NCBI GenBank assembly: GCA_964017065.1
Contig: OZ024783.1
Span: 10,506,885 to 10,570,884, forward strand
DNA length: 64,000 nucleotides
Origin: Haliclona indistincta
Taxonomy: Eukaryota > Porifera > Demospongiae > Haplosclerida > Chalinidae
Reading direction: 5' to 3'
Within the stretch, counting starts at the first letter, position 1. The number at the start of each line of letters is the position of its first letter. The notes under the pieces are model-generated. The model searched no databases. It had not been told where the DNA came from and was given only the letters and a program-made list of their open reading frames with translations. The position numbers were made by a program, and so were the translations under genes. Shown one piece after another: positions 1 to 12,677 of the stretch.

Positions 1-350
1 CAGTGCTGACCACAATTCAACTGGGTGTGTCTACAATGTTCAGCACAGCACACTCATAACACGATCGAGATAGCTTCCATAGCTTGCTTCACACAATTTC
101 TCTGGACCTGCGCTGCTTTCCTGTAGTGAAATTCTAACCTAGGTGGACAGCTTTGCCTTTGGACAAGTCCAGATCGCCAGCAACAGTAAACAAAGTGGTT
201 ATATACCTGTTACTAGTTATACATCTGTGGGCGGAGCCACGAGGCATACAGTAATCGTGCATGTCTGTCTGTGTATATGTCTGTCTGCTCTAGTTCTGAA
301 AGTCGGCAAAGAATCAGCTGGTGGTAAGTGCATGCAATATCGACATGACA
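1..350. repeat. Interspersed repeat family R1, copy 1 (partial)
   Basis: The stretch matches, with divergence, two other places here: 53,622-54,155 in the same orientation and 36,722-37,560 in inverse orientation. Shared landmarks are a segment reading GTCAGCACTGATT-like or its complement, the AGCTTGCTTxxACA block near position 85-95, and the GTGGGCGGAGCCACGAGGC segment at about 229. No coding sequence is convincing. It is cut by the window start. Confidence 0.7.
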
Positions 351-959
351 CGTTAATTGATGGTCTTAGATTTTTTAATTAAAACTTTGTTCGTGAGTTA
401 TGGTGTGATGTGCTTACTTTGTTAGGGTCCCCAATTAAAGTCAGAGAATTTAGCCTTTACTGCAGTTGCAAACAACACTATATATGTAACAAATTCAAAT
501 CTCTGAAATCGTTGCTAAGTAATCGCTAGCTGAATTCGGCAACTTTGTGACCTTTGGCCTACAATGTAGGGTTAAAAGATGGTGCACTCTTGACTCCTCG
601 CAGTAGCTGGCAGCCCGTGCTCTGTTTGCGTGTGCTTAGTACCGTCCCAGTAGTTCTTGCAAAGGCTCAGATTAGCAAGCTTACCTCCCCAAGTAAGTGT
701 TCCAGGACTAGCAATGACTTTTGGATCAAACATATCCCAGTGTGATATTAAATAGACAGGTCCCTACTAGTATTTCAAACAGTACTCAGGCGTGTGTCCA
801 GAATTGAGGAAAGCTAGGTGCGCGCGCGTAGCGCACGCACAAAATCTAATTAATATTCACATTATTCATTAAATTACGTCATTTTCGTCATTATTATCTG
901 GATTTGTTCTTTGCTGAAACCATGCTAAAACATAAACTACCTTAGAATGAGATATAATG

Positions 960-1425
960 AGCCAGCGAGCCGATGACGACCCAGAACGATCGGTCGGGGA
1001 GATTTTTTAAAGTTGTGTGAACCGTACGAAGCTAAAATTGCTCCAGCAAGCTCTTCTTCCATCTGTGCAGAATCCTTTGCATGGATTTCGCCAAGCGATG
1101 CTCGTACGCTATTTACAGCGGTGCTACCTGCAACATACAGCTGTAAAATAGCGTACGAGTATCGCTCGGCGAAATCCATGCAACGGATTCTGCACAGATG
1201 GCAAGAGAGCTTGCTGGAGAAGATTTAGCTTCGTACGGTTCACCCAACTCAAGAAAAATCTCCCGACCGATCGTTCTTGGTCGCCATCGGGCGGGCTCGT
1301 CTTTCCGCTATGACTAATGCTGCGCAGCTGAAACTTGGTATGGTCGAAGACTATCGATAGACAAGCAAACTGCACTCTGCAAGTCCGTCTGTACAAATAC
1401 CTATGGCTAGAAAATAAAGATACTT
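960..1425. repeat. Foldback repeat family R2, copy 1
   Basis: A long imperfect palindrome centred near 1125 pairs about 1013-1120 with 1137-1250; both arms carry GATGCTCGTACGC or its complement and ATGGATTTCG. The right flank, including AGACTATCGATAGACAAGC, recurs after a similar palindrome at 33,640-34,065. This makes it a dispersed element family, probably a non-autonomous DNA transposon. The apparent small reading frames in both strands are a consequence of the palindrome. Confidence 0.75.
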
Positions 1426-2126
1426 GCTAAAGTCATGAATATCATTAATTCTGGTATCATTTGTGGTGTTGTAACAATGTCCAAATTGTACATTCCTGAA
1501 TAAGTTAATGGTTGTTAGGACCTACACCCTTAACTACCAGTACTTCTCGAAATCTAAACTGTCATTCCAGTGGGCATGATACGCCGCCATGACACGCCCA
1601 CGTTAGTCATGTGTCATAAAGCCATATGAATGAGGGTGTTTAGTAAGAATATAGAGGATCCTATTGGTACCTGCAACATGATCGTAGGACACTTGGTTCC
1701 TAAGAAATGAAAAACGTCAAAAACATAGTTTTTGTTTCTATTTGTGTGAAGCGCTGTAGAATTCCTGTGACAGTCTGGCAGCTTAAAATACAGTAAATGA
1801 GGTGGTAGAAATTGCTTGTGACTTCTCTGTATAGGTGTCCACAGATTTTGTCTGCTCAAAGCATTGGTTTATGCAAGTTCACATAATAATTATGTGACGC
1901 TTGGTTGTGCGATTTTACACGGCAGCTTTTCTTTACCGTTTCAATTTTGGTTGCACTTTAATAAATTTTGAGGTTGGTCTTGTCCTTGAAAATAAAATCC
2001 TCTTAAAATGTTCCACTTCTACGGCATATCAATTGAGTACTGCAATACCTTAATTGAAAAATTATACTGTCTAATACGTCATGTTTAACGTGTACACAGA
2101 TATCACTACTGACATCAGGTAACACC
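1426..2126. other. Upstream region of the ROCO gene, no gene seen
   Basis: AT-rich sequence without a convincing coding region or repeat. It must contain the promoter and 5' UTR of the gene starting at 2127, but I cannot point to a specific promoter motif. Confidence 0.4.
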
Positions 2127-5100
2127 ATGGAGGTTGATACACTGAACGAAATCAATGAATTGACCTGTCTTAGCCCCTTCGTACTCGGATATCATGAAAA
2201 AGCATTACAGCTCCTTCCTAGTCTGCGGCAACCTGCTTCTATACGAACACTGTGTATTTGCTGTACGATTAATGCTAGCAGAAAGCTATGTACAGATGTC
2301 TCTTTACTTCATTTGGCTTCTTTTCATGGTTGGATGGATATTGTAATCAGTCTAGTGAGCAAGTATGACTGTAACACTCAGTGTCGTGATAGCTGGAAAC
2401 AGACTCCATTACACTATGCTGCTTATGGTGGTAGCCTACCAGTAGTCCAATACCTAATCAATGAACATCACTGTGACCCAAACAGTAGAGGAGAAAAAGG
2501 AAGTACACCATTGCACTATGCTAACTACAATGGTCACATGGATATAGTCAAATATCTCATAACAAAAGTAGGTTGTGACCCAGAATTACATGACCTAAAC
2601 AATAATGCACCTTTGCATTTTTCTTCATTTGGTGGTCATTTGAATATAATTAAGTACCTAATCAAACAGTGTAATTGTGAAGCAAATTCTCCAGGATGTC
2701 ACGGCACGACACCTCTTCATCAGGCTTGTTATAATGGTCATATGATTGTAATCCAATATCTCATCACAAAACAAGGTTGTAATCTAGCATCACAAGATAA
2801 TAATGGTGACATGTCGATCCACTTTGCTTGTCTTGGTGGACAATTGAATGTTGTTAAGTACCTTATCACTGAACAACGATGTGATCCAAACGTTAAGGGA
2901 CAATTTGGTTGGACAACACTGCATGATGCTTGTGACGAAGGTCACTTGGATATAATTCGATATCTCATCACAGAACAAGGTTGTGACCCAGTTATAAAAG
3001 ACAATAATGATAACATGCCAATCCACATTGCTTGTCGTAGTGGACACTTAAACGTTGTTAAGTACCTTATCACTGAACAACGATGTGATCCAAACGTTAA
3101 GGGAGAATTTGGTAGGACAACACTGCATAATGCTTGTGGCGAAGGTCACATGGATATAATTCGATATCTCATCACAGAACAAGGTTGTGACCCAGTAATA
3201 AAAGACTATGATGATGACATGCCAATCCATATTGCTTGTCGTGTTGGACACTTGAATGTTGTTAAGTACCTTATCACTGAACAACGATGTGATCCAAACG
3301 TTAAGGGAGAATTTGGTAGGACAACACTGCATAATGCTTGTGGCGAAGGTCACATGGATATAATTCAATATCTCATCACAGAACAAGGTTGTGACCCTGT
3401 AATAAAAGACAATAATGATGACATGCCAATCCATATTGCTTGTCTTGGTGGACACTTGAATGTTGTTAAGTACCTTATCACTGAACAGCGATGTGATCCA
3501 AACGTTAAGGGAAAATTTGGTAGGACAACACTGCATAATGCTTGTGACAAAGGTTACATGAATATAATTCAATATCTCATCACAGAAAAAGGTTGTGACC
3601 CTGTAATTAAAGACAATGATGATGACATGCCAATCCATATTGCTTGTCTTGGTGGACACTTGAATGTTGTTAAGTACCTTATCACTGAACAACGATGTGA
3701 TCCAAACGTTAAGGGAGAATTTGGTAGGACAACACTGCATAATGCTTGTGACAAAGGTTACATGGATATAATTCAATATCTCATCACAGAAAAAGGTTGT
3801 GACCCTGTAATAAAAGACAATAATGATGACATGCCAATCCACTTTGCTTGTCTTGGTGGACACTTGAATGTTGTTAAGTACCTTATCACTGAACAACGAT
3901 GTGATCCAAACGTTAAGGGACAATTTGGTTGGACAACACTGCATGATGCTTGTGACGAAGGTCACTTGGATATAATTCGATATCTCATCACAGAACAAGG
4001 TTGTGACCCAGTAATAAAAGACTATGATGATGACATGCCAATCCATATTGCTTGTCGTGTTGGACACTTGAATGTTGTTAAGTACCTTATAACTGAACAA
4101 CGATGTGATCCAAACGTTAAGGGACAATTTGGTAGGACAACACTGCATAATGCTTGTGGCGAAGGTCACATGGATATAATTCAATATCTCATCACAGAAC
4201 AAGGTTGTGACCCAGTAATAAAAGACTATGATGATGACATGCCAATCCATATTGCTTGTTTCAGTGGACACTTTAATGTTGTCAAGTACCTTATCACTGA
4301 ACAACGATGTGATCCAAACGTTAAGGGAGAATTTGGTAGGACAACAATGCATAATGCTTGTGGCGAAGGTCACATGGATATAATTCAATATCTCATCACA
4401 GAACAAGGTTGTGACCCTGTAATAAAAGACAATAATGATGACATGCCAATCCATATTGCTTGTCTTGGTGGACACTTTAATGTTGTTAAGTACCTTATCA
4501 CTGAACAACGATGTGATCCAAACGTTAAGGGGAACTTTGGTAGGACAACACTGCATGATGCTTGTGGCGAAGGTCACATGGATATAATTCGATATCTCAT
4601 CACAGAACAAGGTTGTGACCCAGTATTAAAAGACATTGATGATGACATGCCAATCCATATTGCTTGTCTTGGTGGACACTTGAATGTTGTTAAGTACCTT
4701 ATCACTGAACAACGATGTGATCCAAACGTTAAGGGAGAGTTTGGTTGGACAACACTGCATGATGCTTGTGACAAAGGTCACATGGATATAATTCGATATC
4801 TCATCACAGAACAAGGTTGTGACCCAGTAATAAAAGACAATAATGGTGACATGCCAATCCATATTGCTTGTCGTGGTGGACACTTGAATGTTGTTAAGTA
4901 CCTTATCACTGAACAACAATGTGATCCAAACATTAAGGGAGCATGTGGCAGAACACCACTACATAATGCTTGTTTACATGGTAGTGTTGGATTTAATCAT
5001 GGCCATATAGATGTTGTGCAATTGCTTTTGCAGGATAGAAGGGTAGATGCAGTGAGTCTGGACAAATATGGTACGAGTCCAGTAAATTATGCTGAAGGAA

Positions 5101-7767
5101 TTTATCAATTATTAAAAGTTTTTAAACCACTTTTAAAGTCACGCAAAGACTATCCCATTCATTCCTTTGCTAAAGTGGTTCTCACAGGAAACAGTGGAGC
5201 AGGTAAAAGCTCTCTTGCCAAAGTGATTACTGAGCAAGACACAGTGAGCTCCTTCAGTCAAAGGTATACAAAATTTACAAGACCAGTTCGTTCTAAAAGG
5301 CATATTAGGAAGGGAGAGGAGGAGAGTGAGTATAATTATCAGTATAAGAGAGAGACTAAGGTGGAGACTCTCACTGCTGGTATAGATTCCTATACTGTTA
5401 AGAGTGAGACTATTGGTAACTTTGTGCTGTATGACTTGGCAGGTCACTCAGAGTACTACTTTAGTCAAAGTGTTATTATGGAGACTGTGATACAGAAGAC
5501 ACCAGCCATCTTTATTAATCTAGTTGACCTTAGCAAAAGTAAAGAAGAGATAGCACAAGCTATTCATCACTGGCTCACCTTCATTGAAAGTACAACATCT
5601 AAAACTCAAGAAAAATCGTGTGTCTTGATTGTTGGTAGTCATACTGATCTTCTTACTGAACAACAGGTGATAGCAAAGACCACATTAGTGAAAGACCTTG
5701 TTGACAGGAGAGTGAAAGACCAAAGATATGAAGGATTTGTAGGAATGGACTGCCGTTTGCTCAATGATAAAATTACAAATCAGTTTTTCCCCCACGTTTT
5801 AAAATGTCATACTACTATATCTGCATATTCTCAACCTGTGAGTGTCTACTGCCACTTGCTGTACGCATTTCTTCAAACAAAGCTTGAGAAGACAGCTTGC
5901 CAGTTACATGAGCTTGTCTCCTTTCTTACTGCTGAAGAGGATTCACTTGTACCTTCAGATGTACCCATCCTCAGTGAATTGCTAGAGGATTTGAGTGGTA
6001 AAGGTGTTATTATCTACCTGAAGAATGAGCAATGTATTAAGAAGAGCTGGGTGGTTGTGAAGAGAGAAATCATATTGAAGGATGTTAATGGAGAGTTGTT
6101 TAAACCCAAGTACTTCGAGGGATTTCATCCAATTGCCAGCAGTACTGGTATAATCCGTATGTCATCTCTTGCAGTGCTCTTTCCTCAGTATGATCCAGAA
6201 ATGTTAGTAGAGCTCATGGTCAGACTGGAGTTCTGCCATCCTGTAAATTTGTCTAAAATCAAGACTAACCTCCAACCAATAGAAAGCATTTCTACTTTCA
6301 TCGAAAGCATGAAGGATGTTTTACTCTTTTTTCCATCTCTACTATATGCTAAGCAACCACAAACTCTTATTAATGAAGCGAAGCAAGACAGATTTGGATG
6401 GTGCCTTGGTTGCAAGGATTATGAGTATCAATTTCTCACTAGTCGATTTCTTCATATTCTCCTTCTTCGTCTAGCCTATACCTTCCCTCTGCCTAGTGAA
6501 AAGTACACTAAGACTCATAATTTTCATGGCATTGAACAAAATTGTTCAGTGTGGCTAAATGGTATCTCATGGAACAACGAGGAAGGTATCACAACAGTAG
6601 TGGAGGTTATTCAACAGAAGCGTTGGGTGGTAGTGACTATGTACTACAACATGAGCATTACCAGACCAGTGGAGTACAGCAAGCACCGCAGTGCTGTGAT
6701 TAGACTGGTTCTAGAGCTTCAAAAGGAACTGGCTCCTGACCTAGAAACATTTGAGTGTCTCATCTCACCCTCTTTACTTAAAACATGGCCATTGGATGAT
6801 CTTCCCGAATCAGACCTGTTTCCTATCAAGAATGTAGCCAACTGTGTTCTTCGTAATAAACCAATTGTACTCAGTTGTGATGGCAGTCATGAGCTACTAA
6901 CTCATGATGCTGTACCCTTTGAGCCATATGGTATTCTAACTCCTTCATCTGTGTGTGAGCTGATAGACAGCAGAATGAGTGACCAGCCTGTCTCCTCTGC
7001 CCTCCTCAATGAGGTGAGAAAGTTATGTCGGCAGCCTCAACTGGAGTCACTGAGCTACTTGAACTTGAGAGAATATCTTGATAAAATGAGTATATTCACT
7101 GGAAGAGATCCTTGGGTGAGTACATGTGCCTCCACTTGTTTAATATCACTGATCTTATTGGTATAGGTACTAGCTGAGATAACATCAGATGACATCAGAC
7201 AATCTGTATTAGTTGAGAGTGTATCAGGTGAATGTTTGCTTGTATTACTCATAGTATAAGCCTTTTACAAGCACATGTATTATCCATAGATACTCATTCA
7301 GTAAAGATTTCTAGTGATGAATCTGCTGTTGCAAACCCTACTGCAGAGCCCACTGTTGACCTTTCTGAGATACCTGATATACTTGGTGAGAATGTGAAAT
7401 GATCTCTGTTTGAGGAATAATTGTTGTTGATAAATAATTTTGTATCTTTGCAGACATCACACATCTTGCTGATTTGATTTTGGTCTTAAAACCCACTAAT
7501 ACTTTGTGGCGCGATCTTGGTCTACAGCTTGGCTTGGGATTCCCTGCTCTACAAGAAATCGAACAAGACTATAGGAAAGTACGAGATTGTATGATGAACA
7601 TGCTTGCAGGATGGCTGAATGGTCAGGGTAAAGACTGTACCAAGCAGACCCTTGTATCAGCCCTGTTGAAGATAGACTGCAAAACAGTGAGTTCATGATC
7701 GTAGATATTTTTATACAAAATAATTATTGTTTCATTGTTTGATTAGGTTGGAAACAATCAAGAGTAA
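2127..7767 (+). CDS. ANK-ROC-COR-death domain (ROCO family) protein, 5 exons
   Basis: Exons 2127-7115, 7167-7227, 7290-7385, 7454-7686 and 7747-7767 join in frame through GT-AG introns into about 1799 aa. Residues about 60-990 are ankyrin repeats of 33-34 aa. A ROC GTPase domain follows, with P-loop GNSGAGKSS near residue 1021, DLAGHSE near 1103 and a G4-like SHTD near 1170. A COR-like region spans roughly 1230-1500. The last exons encode a death domain (WRDLGLQLGL, about 1728-1790). ROCO proteins are GTP-regulated scaffolds; ankyrins plus a death domain suggest cytosolic signalling or cell-death control, as in DAPK1-like architectures, but there is no kinase domain here. The start is the first ATG of the long frame. 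Without splicing the first exon reads on into intron 1 and stops at 7166, losing the death domain. The family call is firm; the partner and pathway are unknown. Confidence 0.9.
2865..4945 (+). repeat. Ten tandem 204-bp ankyrin-pair units
   Basis: The block beginning ATCACTGAACAACGATGTGA recurs every 204 bp (2865, 3069, 3273 and so on to about 4905). Each unit encodes two ankyrin repeats, with signatures CDPNVKG and CDPVIKD. Units differ at only a few codons and variants are shuffled along the array. This indicates recent unequal exchange or gene conversion. The array also keeps a long reverse-strand frame open, which is an artefact. Confidence 0.95.
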
Positions 7768-8014
7768 GACCAACATGTATCTCTGACATCACAACACTAG
7801 GTGCCCATAACCCTGGTTGTAACATCAATTGAAGGCATATGCTCATTTTCTTTTTTCTTAACTTATTATTGAGGAGAACTTATCTATTTTCAGCATTTCA
7901 AGAGTCGGCTTAACTAATAGCTTCTCTATTTCTTGACCCATGATCAAGATCTCAACTGAGATCAGCTGCTTTAATTATTAATAATTATTAGATGCATATT
8001 ATCATCATCACTAT

Positions 8015-8593
8015 GTAGCCTCGTCCCCAGGCCCCGCCTCCCAAAGCTGAGGAGAGGGCCTGGTACAGACTGTCAGCGCATGCGCCGGAATTCACAGAAT
8101 TCCAGAAATCACCGGATATTTTCCGTTCATTATTGCTACACTTTACGTCACAGATCATGGCGGAAGTTAGTAGAGCAGATTTCGAGGCTACTATGTTGTA
8201 TGCACTCCAGTGCATCGGATGTTCACATTTGAAACCAAAGCCAGAACAGTTAGCCATGTATATGAAGGCTGTGATGTTTTCGTGTGGAGATATTGTGCTG
8301 TCAAGTTTTACCATTCGTTTTCAACCACAAGTGCAGTCGTACTGACAGCCTAGTAGTAGTTGTCTCTCAGTTGGTGTCTCTTATGGTTGACCAGGTGGAT
8401 GGCTTACGGCAAAAGAGAGTGAAAGCTGCAATAATATCACCCGTAGGCAAAATTATTATATACGTCACATAAATAATTACCATCTAACGACGTCATCGCA
8501 ATTAAATTCCCATGAATAATAGACGCATGCGCACACAGTGTGTACCAGGCCCTCTCCTCAGCTTTGGGAGGCGGGGCCTGGGGACGAGGCTAC
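8015..8593. mobile_element. 579-bp TIR element with 8-bp target duplication
   Basis: The ends are perfect inverted repeats of about 53 bp beginning GTAGCCTCGTCCCCAGGCC. ATCACTAT flanks both sides (8007-8014 and 8594-8601). The sister copy of the surrounding duplication, near 9384-9391, has a single ATCACTAT and no insertion, giving an internal empty site. An 8-bp duplication is typical of hAT and P superfamilies. A related element lies at 26,065-26,734. Confidence 0.93.
8158..8432 (+). pseudogene. RecQ-type helicase relic inside the TIR element
   Basis: From ATG 8158 one frame reads an N-terminal helicase-like stretch (LKPKPEQLAMYMKAV). The thread then continues in another frame with CCQVLPFVFN and LVVVVSQLVSLMVDQVDGL, resembling the region from motif I to motif Ia of RecQ-like helicases. 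The Walker A segment expected between DVFV and the following YC/CQVLP is missing and the frame shifts there, so this is a dead fragment. It implies that the autonomous parent carried a RecQ-like helicase gene, or that the element captured one. The family resemblance comes from motif recognition only. Confidence 0.65.
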
Positions 8594-10021
8594 ATCACTA
8601 TGCATCATGTGTGTGTCTCAATCCATGCTCATTGGAATGGATCTGAATACACACTTTTATTATTAGATCCATAAGGATCAGCTTTTATTGATGGTTAGGT
8701 ATATAGTCATCAGAATCGGTCTTTCCTCTCTTTTGATTCATCTCTTGATCAAGACATTAATTCTTTATTTTTTAACAATAGTGACACTCTCGGCTGCTCT
8801 TATGTATCTTCTCAACTGCGAAAATGCTCTTATAACGTCTGCTTCCAACTGGTAACTTCTTTTCTCGTTCTTATTCAATTGACCAAGATCTAAACAAGAG
8901 CAATTGCTGAAATTGTCACTCATTCATTCTTTGTCTCTCTCTTCACCCATCCTGACACTTACAGCTTTGATAAAGTATTCTCTGCTCATTCTCTCTTTCT
9001 TTGTGTAATACCTTGTGTCAGCACTTGATTAATCCAACCAACAGCTATCTCTGATATGAAGACCAACAATGTATATCTCTGACATCACAACACTAGATGT
9101 CCATAACCCTGCTTGTAACATCGATTAAAACATACATGTCTTATGCTCATTTCTTCTCACAATCAAAACCTTCCTAGTTGAACTACCAAAACTCGATTTG
9201 CAGCATTCTATCAACCATTGCATTCTCTATTATTTCAAGAGCCAATTTCTTCCACTTCACCCATGATCACGAGCGTATAGCATGTAGTGTCTGCTACAAC
9301 ACTTCTCTCTCACTATGTATCTTTGATCTCAACTGAGATCAACTGCTTTAATTCTTAATTTTATTATTAGATGCATATTATCATCATCACTATGCATCAT
9401 GTGTGTGTCTCAATCCATGCTCATTGGAATGGATCTGAATACACACTTTTAAACTAATATTATTAGATCCATAAGGATCAGCTTTTATTGATGACTATCA
9501 TGGTTAGGTAGTCATCGGAAACGCTCTTTCCTCTCTCTTTGATCCATCCCTTGATCAAAACATTAATTCTTTATTTTTATGATAGTGACACTCTCAGTTG
9601 CTCAAGTGCGATGATGTGCTCTTACATCATCCACTCTTGATTATTAATTTTATTTCTTCTCTCATCCTTATTCAACTGACCACAATCAGAACAAGAGCAA
9701 CTGCTGAAACTCACTCATTATTTATTTGTCTCTCTCTTCACCAATCAAGCTGTTGCCTGACACTTACAGCTTTGTCAAAAGCATTCTCTGCTCATTGCTA
9801 CTTTAGTCTTGTTCTCTCTTTCTTATGTCAGCACTTGATTAATCTAACCAACAGTATTATAATTCCTCCTTTATGCTGTTGTTGATTTCTTTATCTTCAT
9901 CTTTACTTCCAATTTCCCTATGGAACAATCCATAACCATCACTTGCTTTCTATACCTTGTATTTGTATGTTAGTAAGCATGCTCAAGCTTCTAATATCAA
10001 AAGTCACCATTACTCAAGTCA

Positions 10022-10336
10022 GCTCCTAATCTTCTCAAAGCTGAACCTTTCTCCGGTGGTCAATACTTGATCAAAATCAACAAAACGTTCAAACAGGTCA
10101 GCATAGGATGCTCACTTTCCCTTTCTTTTTACCAAGTTGTTGATATTTATAGAAACTAGCAAGGATAATACTACCACTACTTAGTGAGGTCCTAATCTTC
10201 TCAAAACTGAACCTTTCTCACGCTTGATCAAAATCAACAAAGAGTTCAAACAGGTCAGCATGGATGTTTGTCCTCTTCACTATTTACCAAGTTTGTTGAT
10301 CTATTTGTAGAAACTAGCAAGGATAATACTACCACT
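10022..10336. repeat. Tandem duplication, unit about 150-165 bp
   Basis: Two adjacent units share AAACAGGTCAGCAT, CTGAACCTTTCTC, TTGATCAAAATCAAC and AAACTAGCAAGGATAATACT. The first runs about 10,022-10,186 and the second about 10,187-10,336. No coding potential was noted. Confidence 0.8.
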
Positions 10337-10347
10337 GTGGTATTATT

Positions 10348-10562
10348 GTGCCTTGTATTATAGAGATCTCACATCCACCTGGTTAGCAGCATCTGGTATA
10401 GTACATGTAGCTTACCCAACATTGACAAAAGAAACGATCTCTACTGGTGAGTATATGCATACAGGCATTAGAGTTAGTTATTTCTCTTTTTTGCTTGCAG
10501 AAGGCATTTACTCTACAGTTAATTCTGATAATTTTAGTAACATAACTGAAGAGACTAGCTAA
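10348..10562 (+). other. Possible terminal exons of an unidentified gene
   Basis: A possible acceptor (TTATAG near 10,372) begins an open stretch. A donor-like GTGAGT sits near 10,447 and an acceptor (GCTTGCAG) ends at 10,499. Splicing gives a tail ending NSDNFSNITEETS and a stop before 10,563. An AATAAA lies downstream near 10,643. There is no recognised domain and no upstream ATG in frame, so it may be a 3' fragment of a gene or repeat, or chance. Confidence 0.2.
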
Positions 10563-10569
10563 CTAACCA

Positions 10570-11770
10570 TGAGACCAGCTCCTGTCCAGCCCAATCACAT
10601 GCTAGCCTATAGGAACCAGTGTATCGGCCCATTTTCAAGAGAATAAAAAATAACGACTCACCTGAAGACAGTGCTGCTTACTTGCAACGAAAGGTGTGTG
10701 TCTGTCATATTTACAGTAACTTGCACTTCAAATTGTGATTACCAAACACAGATCAAACGATGCTTACTTGCATTGCTTGTGTATCATATGTCAAAGGCAG
10801 ATTCAGGGGGTTACTGGGTGCTTCAGCCCCCCAACGAGCAAACAGAAGTGAAATTTGTATTTATACAAAGAATTTCAAAGTATGTAGGCTGCTACTACTG
10901 CATTACAGCACTCACTTTCAGCTTCCATGAGCAAGGGTGGTTGTAGGGATGATCGCGTATGTGCAAAGATCACTTAAGATACATACTCATGAATATTAAT
11001 TAGCAAAAATTTCGTTCCGGCCTGCTTATTACCCCTTTCTACCATCCTGTAACCCCTGTACGTATAGAAGGGTTTTGATAATCTGGACATGCACTGGGTG
11101 TCCTCATATCATGAGTGCATCAAGTGTTCCTACATGTGACAAATGTGTATTATAGCGAGGTGTTACACACTTTAGAGGTCCATTTTAACAAGATTCTATT
11201 GTATACATAATTTCTAGTGCGCTTATAATACCTTCATTTTTAACATGCTTTACCAAGCAAAAAAAACTACCAATTTCTTTCTGTGCATGTACTGTGGTAC
11301 TTGCTGCCGAAGATTATAGGACCAAATGTTGAGTACTTAAAAGCACTCTGGGCAGGTAGTTGGCTCTGTTTGACCTCGGCTTAAAGTCGACTAAGCAATA
11401 ACATTTTGAGATCAGCATACTGTACTGTGTGTGCTATAGCTATGTCTCATGATTTCCATCTCGACCTAGAGCAACAACACTGTTCTATTTGTTGGAATCA
11501 TAATTGACTGTCCTTCATGTTTAGGTGTCGCGTTCCATCGTATCTCTCAAGGTAGACAACGTCATATTCAAATCAGAAGTAAGTTGTCAAAACTATGAAC
11601 GTTCATTATGATTGATTCCTAAAAATAATACAACAAGAAACGTACATTGTACCATAGGAATTTACCTACAATTTAATATGCTTCAAACAGGAGTGTATGT
11701 GTGTAAGCTAATAGTGTCCAACTTGGTTTTAGCGAAAAATAAAGTCTGCCACATGCCCAGCTAATCCTTC
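10570..11770. other. No gene seen
   Basis: Low-GC non-coding sequence. Only short unsupported frames are present. I see no clear structural element apart from an AATAAA near 10,643. Confidence 0.4.
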
Positions 11771-11774
11771 CTTA

Positions 11775-11965
11775 CAAGGAACCTTCATTCCTTATAGGGA
11801 AGGTTTTTTCTGACCGCTAAGACAGCAATCATTGCTCTGGCTTGACACTCATTTGTTTTAGTTGAAATGAGCAGAACGGACCATGGATGAATATAAAGGT
11901 ATAGGAAATGGCGAGCCACAATTTGCAAAGAAAGGCCCAAGTAGCAACAGTGCACGGCTGACTTT
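11775..11965. repeat. Interspersed repeat family R3, copy 1
   Basis: Shares GGCTCTGGCT-like, CGTTTTAGCTG-like, GGATGAATxTAxAGGTA and GCGAGCCACA...AAAGAAAGGCCCAAGT blocks with 61,260-61,440 in the same orientation. Non-coding in both places. Confidence 0.7.
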
Positions 11966-12537
11966 ATTTAGAGTATAGTCTAGTGATATTGACCAATGAG
12001 ATTGACTACAGCTTGGACTCTAAATAGCTTAGTATCCAAACCGCGCACTTAGTATCCAAGCCGCGCTACTTAGAAGCCAACTTGAATCAGTACAGGAATT
12101 GTTGGATTCATTCTCTCTGCATAACGAAAAGACTATCATAAAGAAGAGCGACGACTAGTTGACATGTAGCGCAGATAGACGAGTGGAGGCGAGCTAGAAA
12201 TGTTGCTCGCTTTCGATCGCGAGTCCGCAGTACAGTGCGCACAGCATGCCATGGCAGGGGAGGAGTTTCAAAAGCCAGGGCGGAGTTTGTTATAGTGGCC
12301 GGCCCGGGCCGCATGCATGGCTGGCGACCCAAAGGCGCTTGACTTACCAAAACATTAACGTTTGTGTAAGAGTACTGCTGAGTGTTGTTCGCCATCGAAG
12401 ATTGCACTTTCTCTGTTCAGAACTACGTAAGAAACAACTTTAGCACGCCTCGTCTTTTCAAAAACAAACGCCATTTCTTTGTTTACAAAATCCGTCGTGT
12501 GAGTGTTGCTTAGCTACTCGTGGCTATACTCTAAAAT
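11966..12537. mobile_element. Possible non-autonomous TIR element
   Basis: ATTTAGAGTATAG at 11,966 is answered by the inverted CTATACTCTAAAAT at 12,524. The inner sequence has higher GC than its flanks and no convincing protein. Short TIRs only, and no clean target duplication was identified, so the boundaries are tentative. Confidence 0.4.
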
Positions 12538-12538
12538 A

Positions 12539-12677
12539 GTTAGACGCCTCGGCCAATGGGATCTACGCGGTTTAGAAACCTCGGCCGGGTTATGTAACGA
12601 CCTCGCTACGCTCGGTCGTCACAACAAACCCGCCTCGGTTTCTAAACAGCGTAGATCCCATGGCCTCGTCGTCTAAC
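12539..12677. mobile_element. 139-bp foldback (palindromic) element
   Basis: The sequence is a near-perfect hairpin: GTTAGACGCCTCGGCCAATG on the left pairs with the right arm ending CGTCTAAC, around a short centre near 12,606. The large P-like transposon sits at its right end and uses its terminal GTCTAAC as target site. Confidence 0.8.

Larger units (their letters stand above)
7768..9900. repeat. Tandem duplication of a non-coding segment
   Basis: Copy A (7768-about 9058, including an inserted TIR element) and copy B (about 9059-9900) share ordered blocks: CCATAACCCTG, TTATCATCATCACTATGCATC, ATGCTCATTGGAATGGATCT, ATCCATAAGGATCAGC, and the block ending CAGCACTTGATTAAT. Without the insertion each unit is about 0.7-0.8 kb. 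No protein is conserved between the copies, so it looks like duplicated non-coding or repeat DNA. Confidence 0.85.

Noticed and set aside
1013..1396. Overlapping small frames on both strands
   Set aside because: They lie in a palindromic repeat and mirror each other; no domain.
3048..4610. 520-aa open frame on the minus strand
   Set aside because: It is the antisense of the 204-bp ankyrin repeat. One open unit repeated ten times stays open. The plus frame has the real domain sequence.
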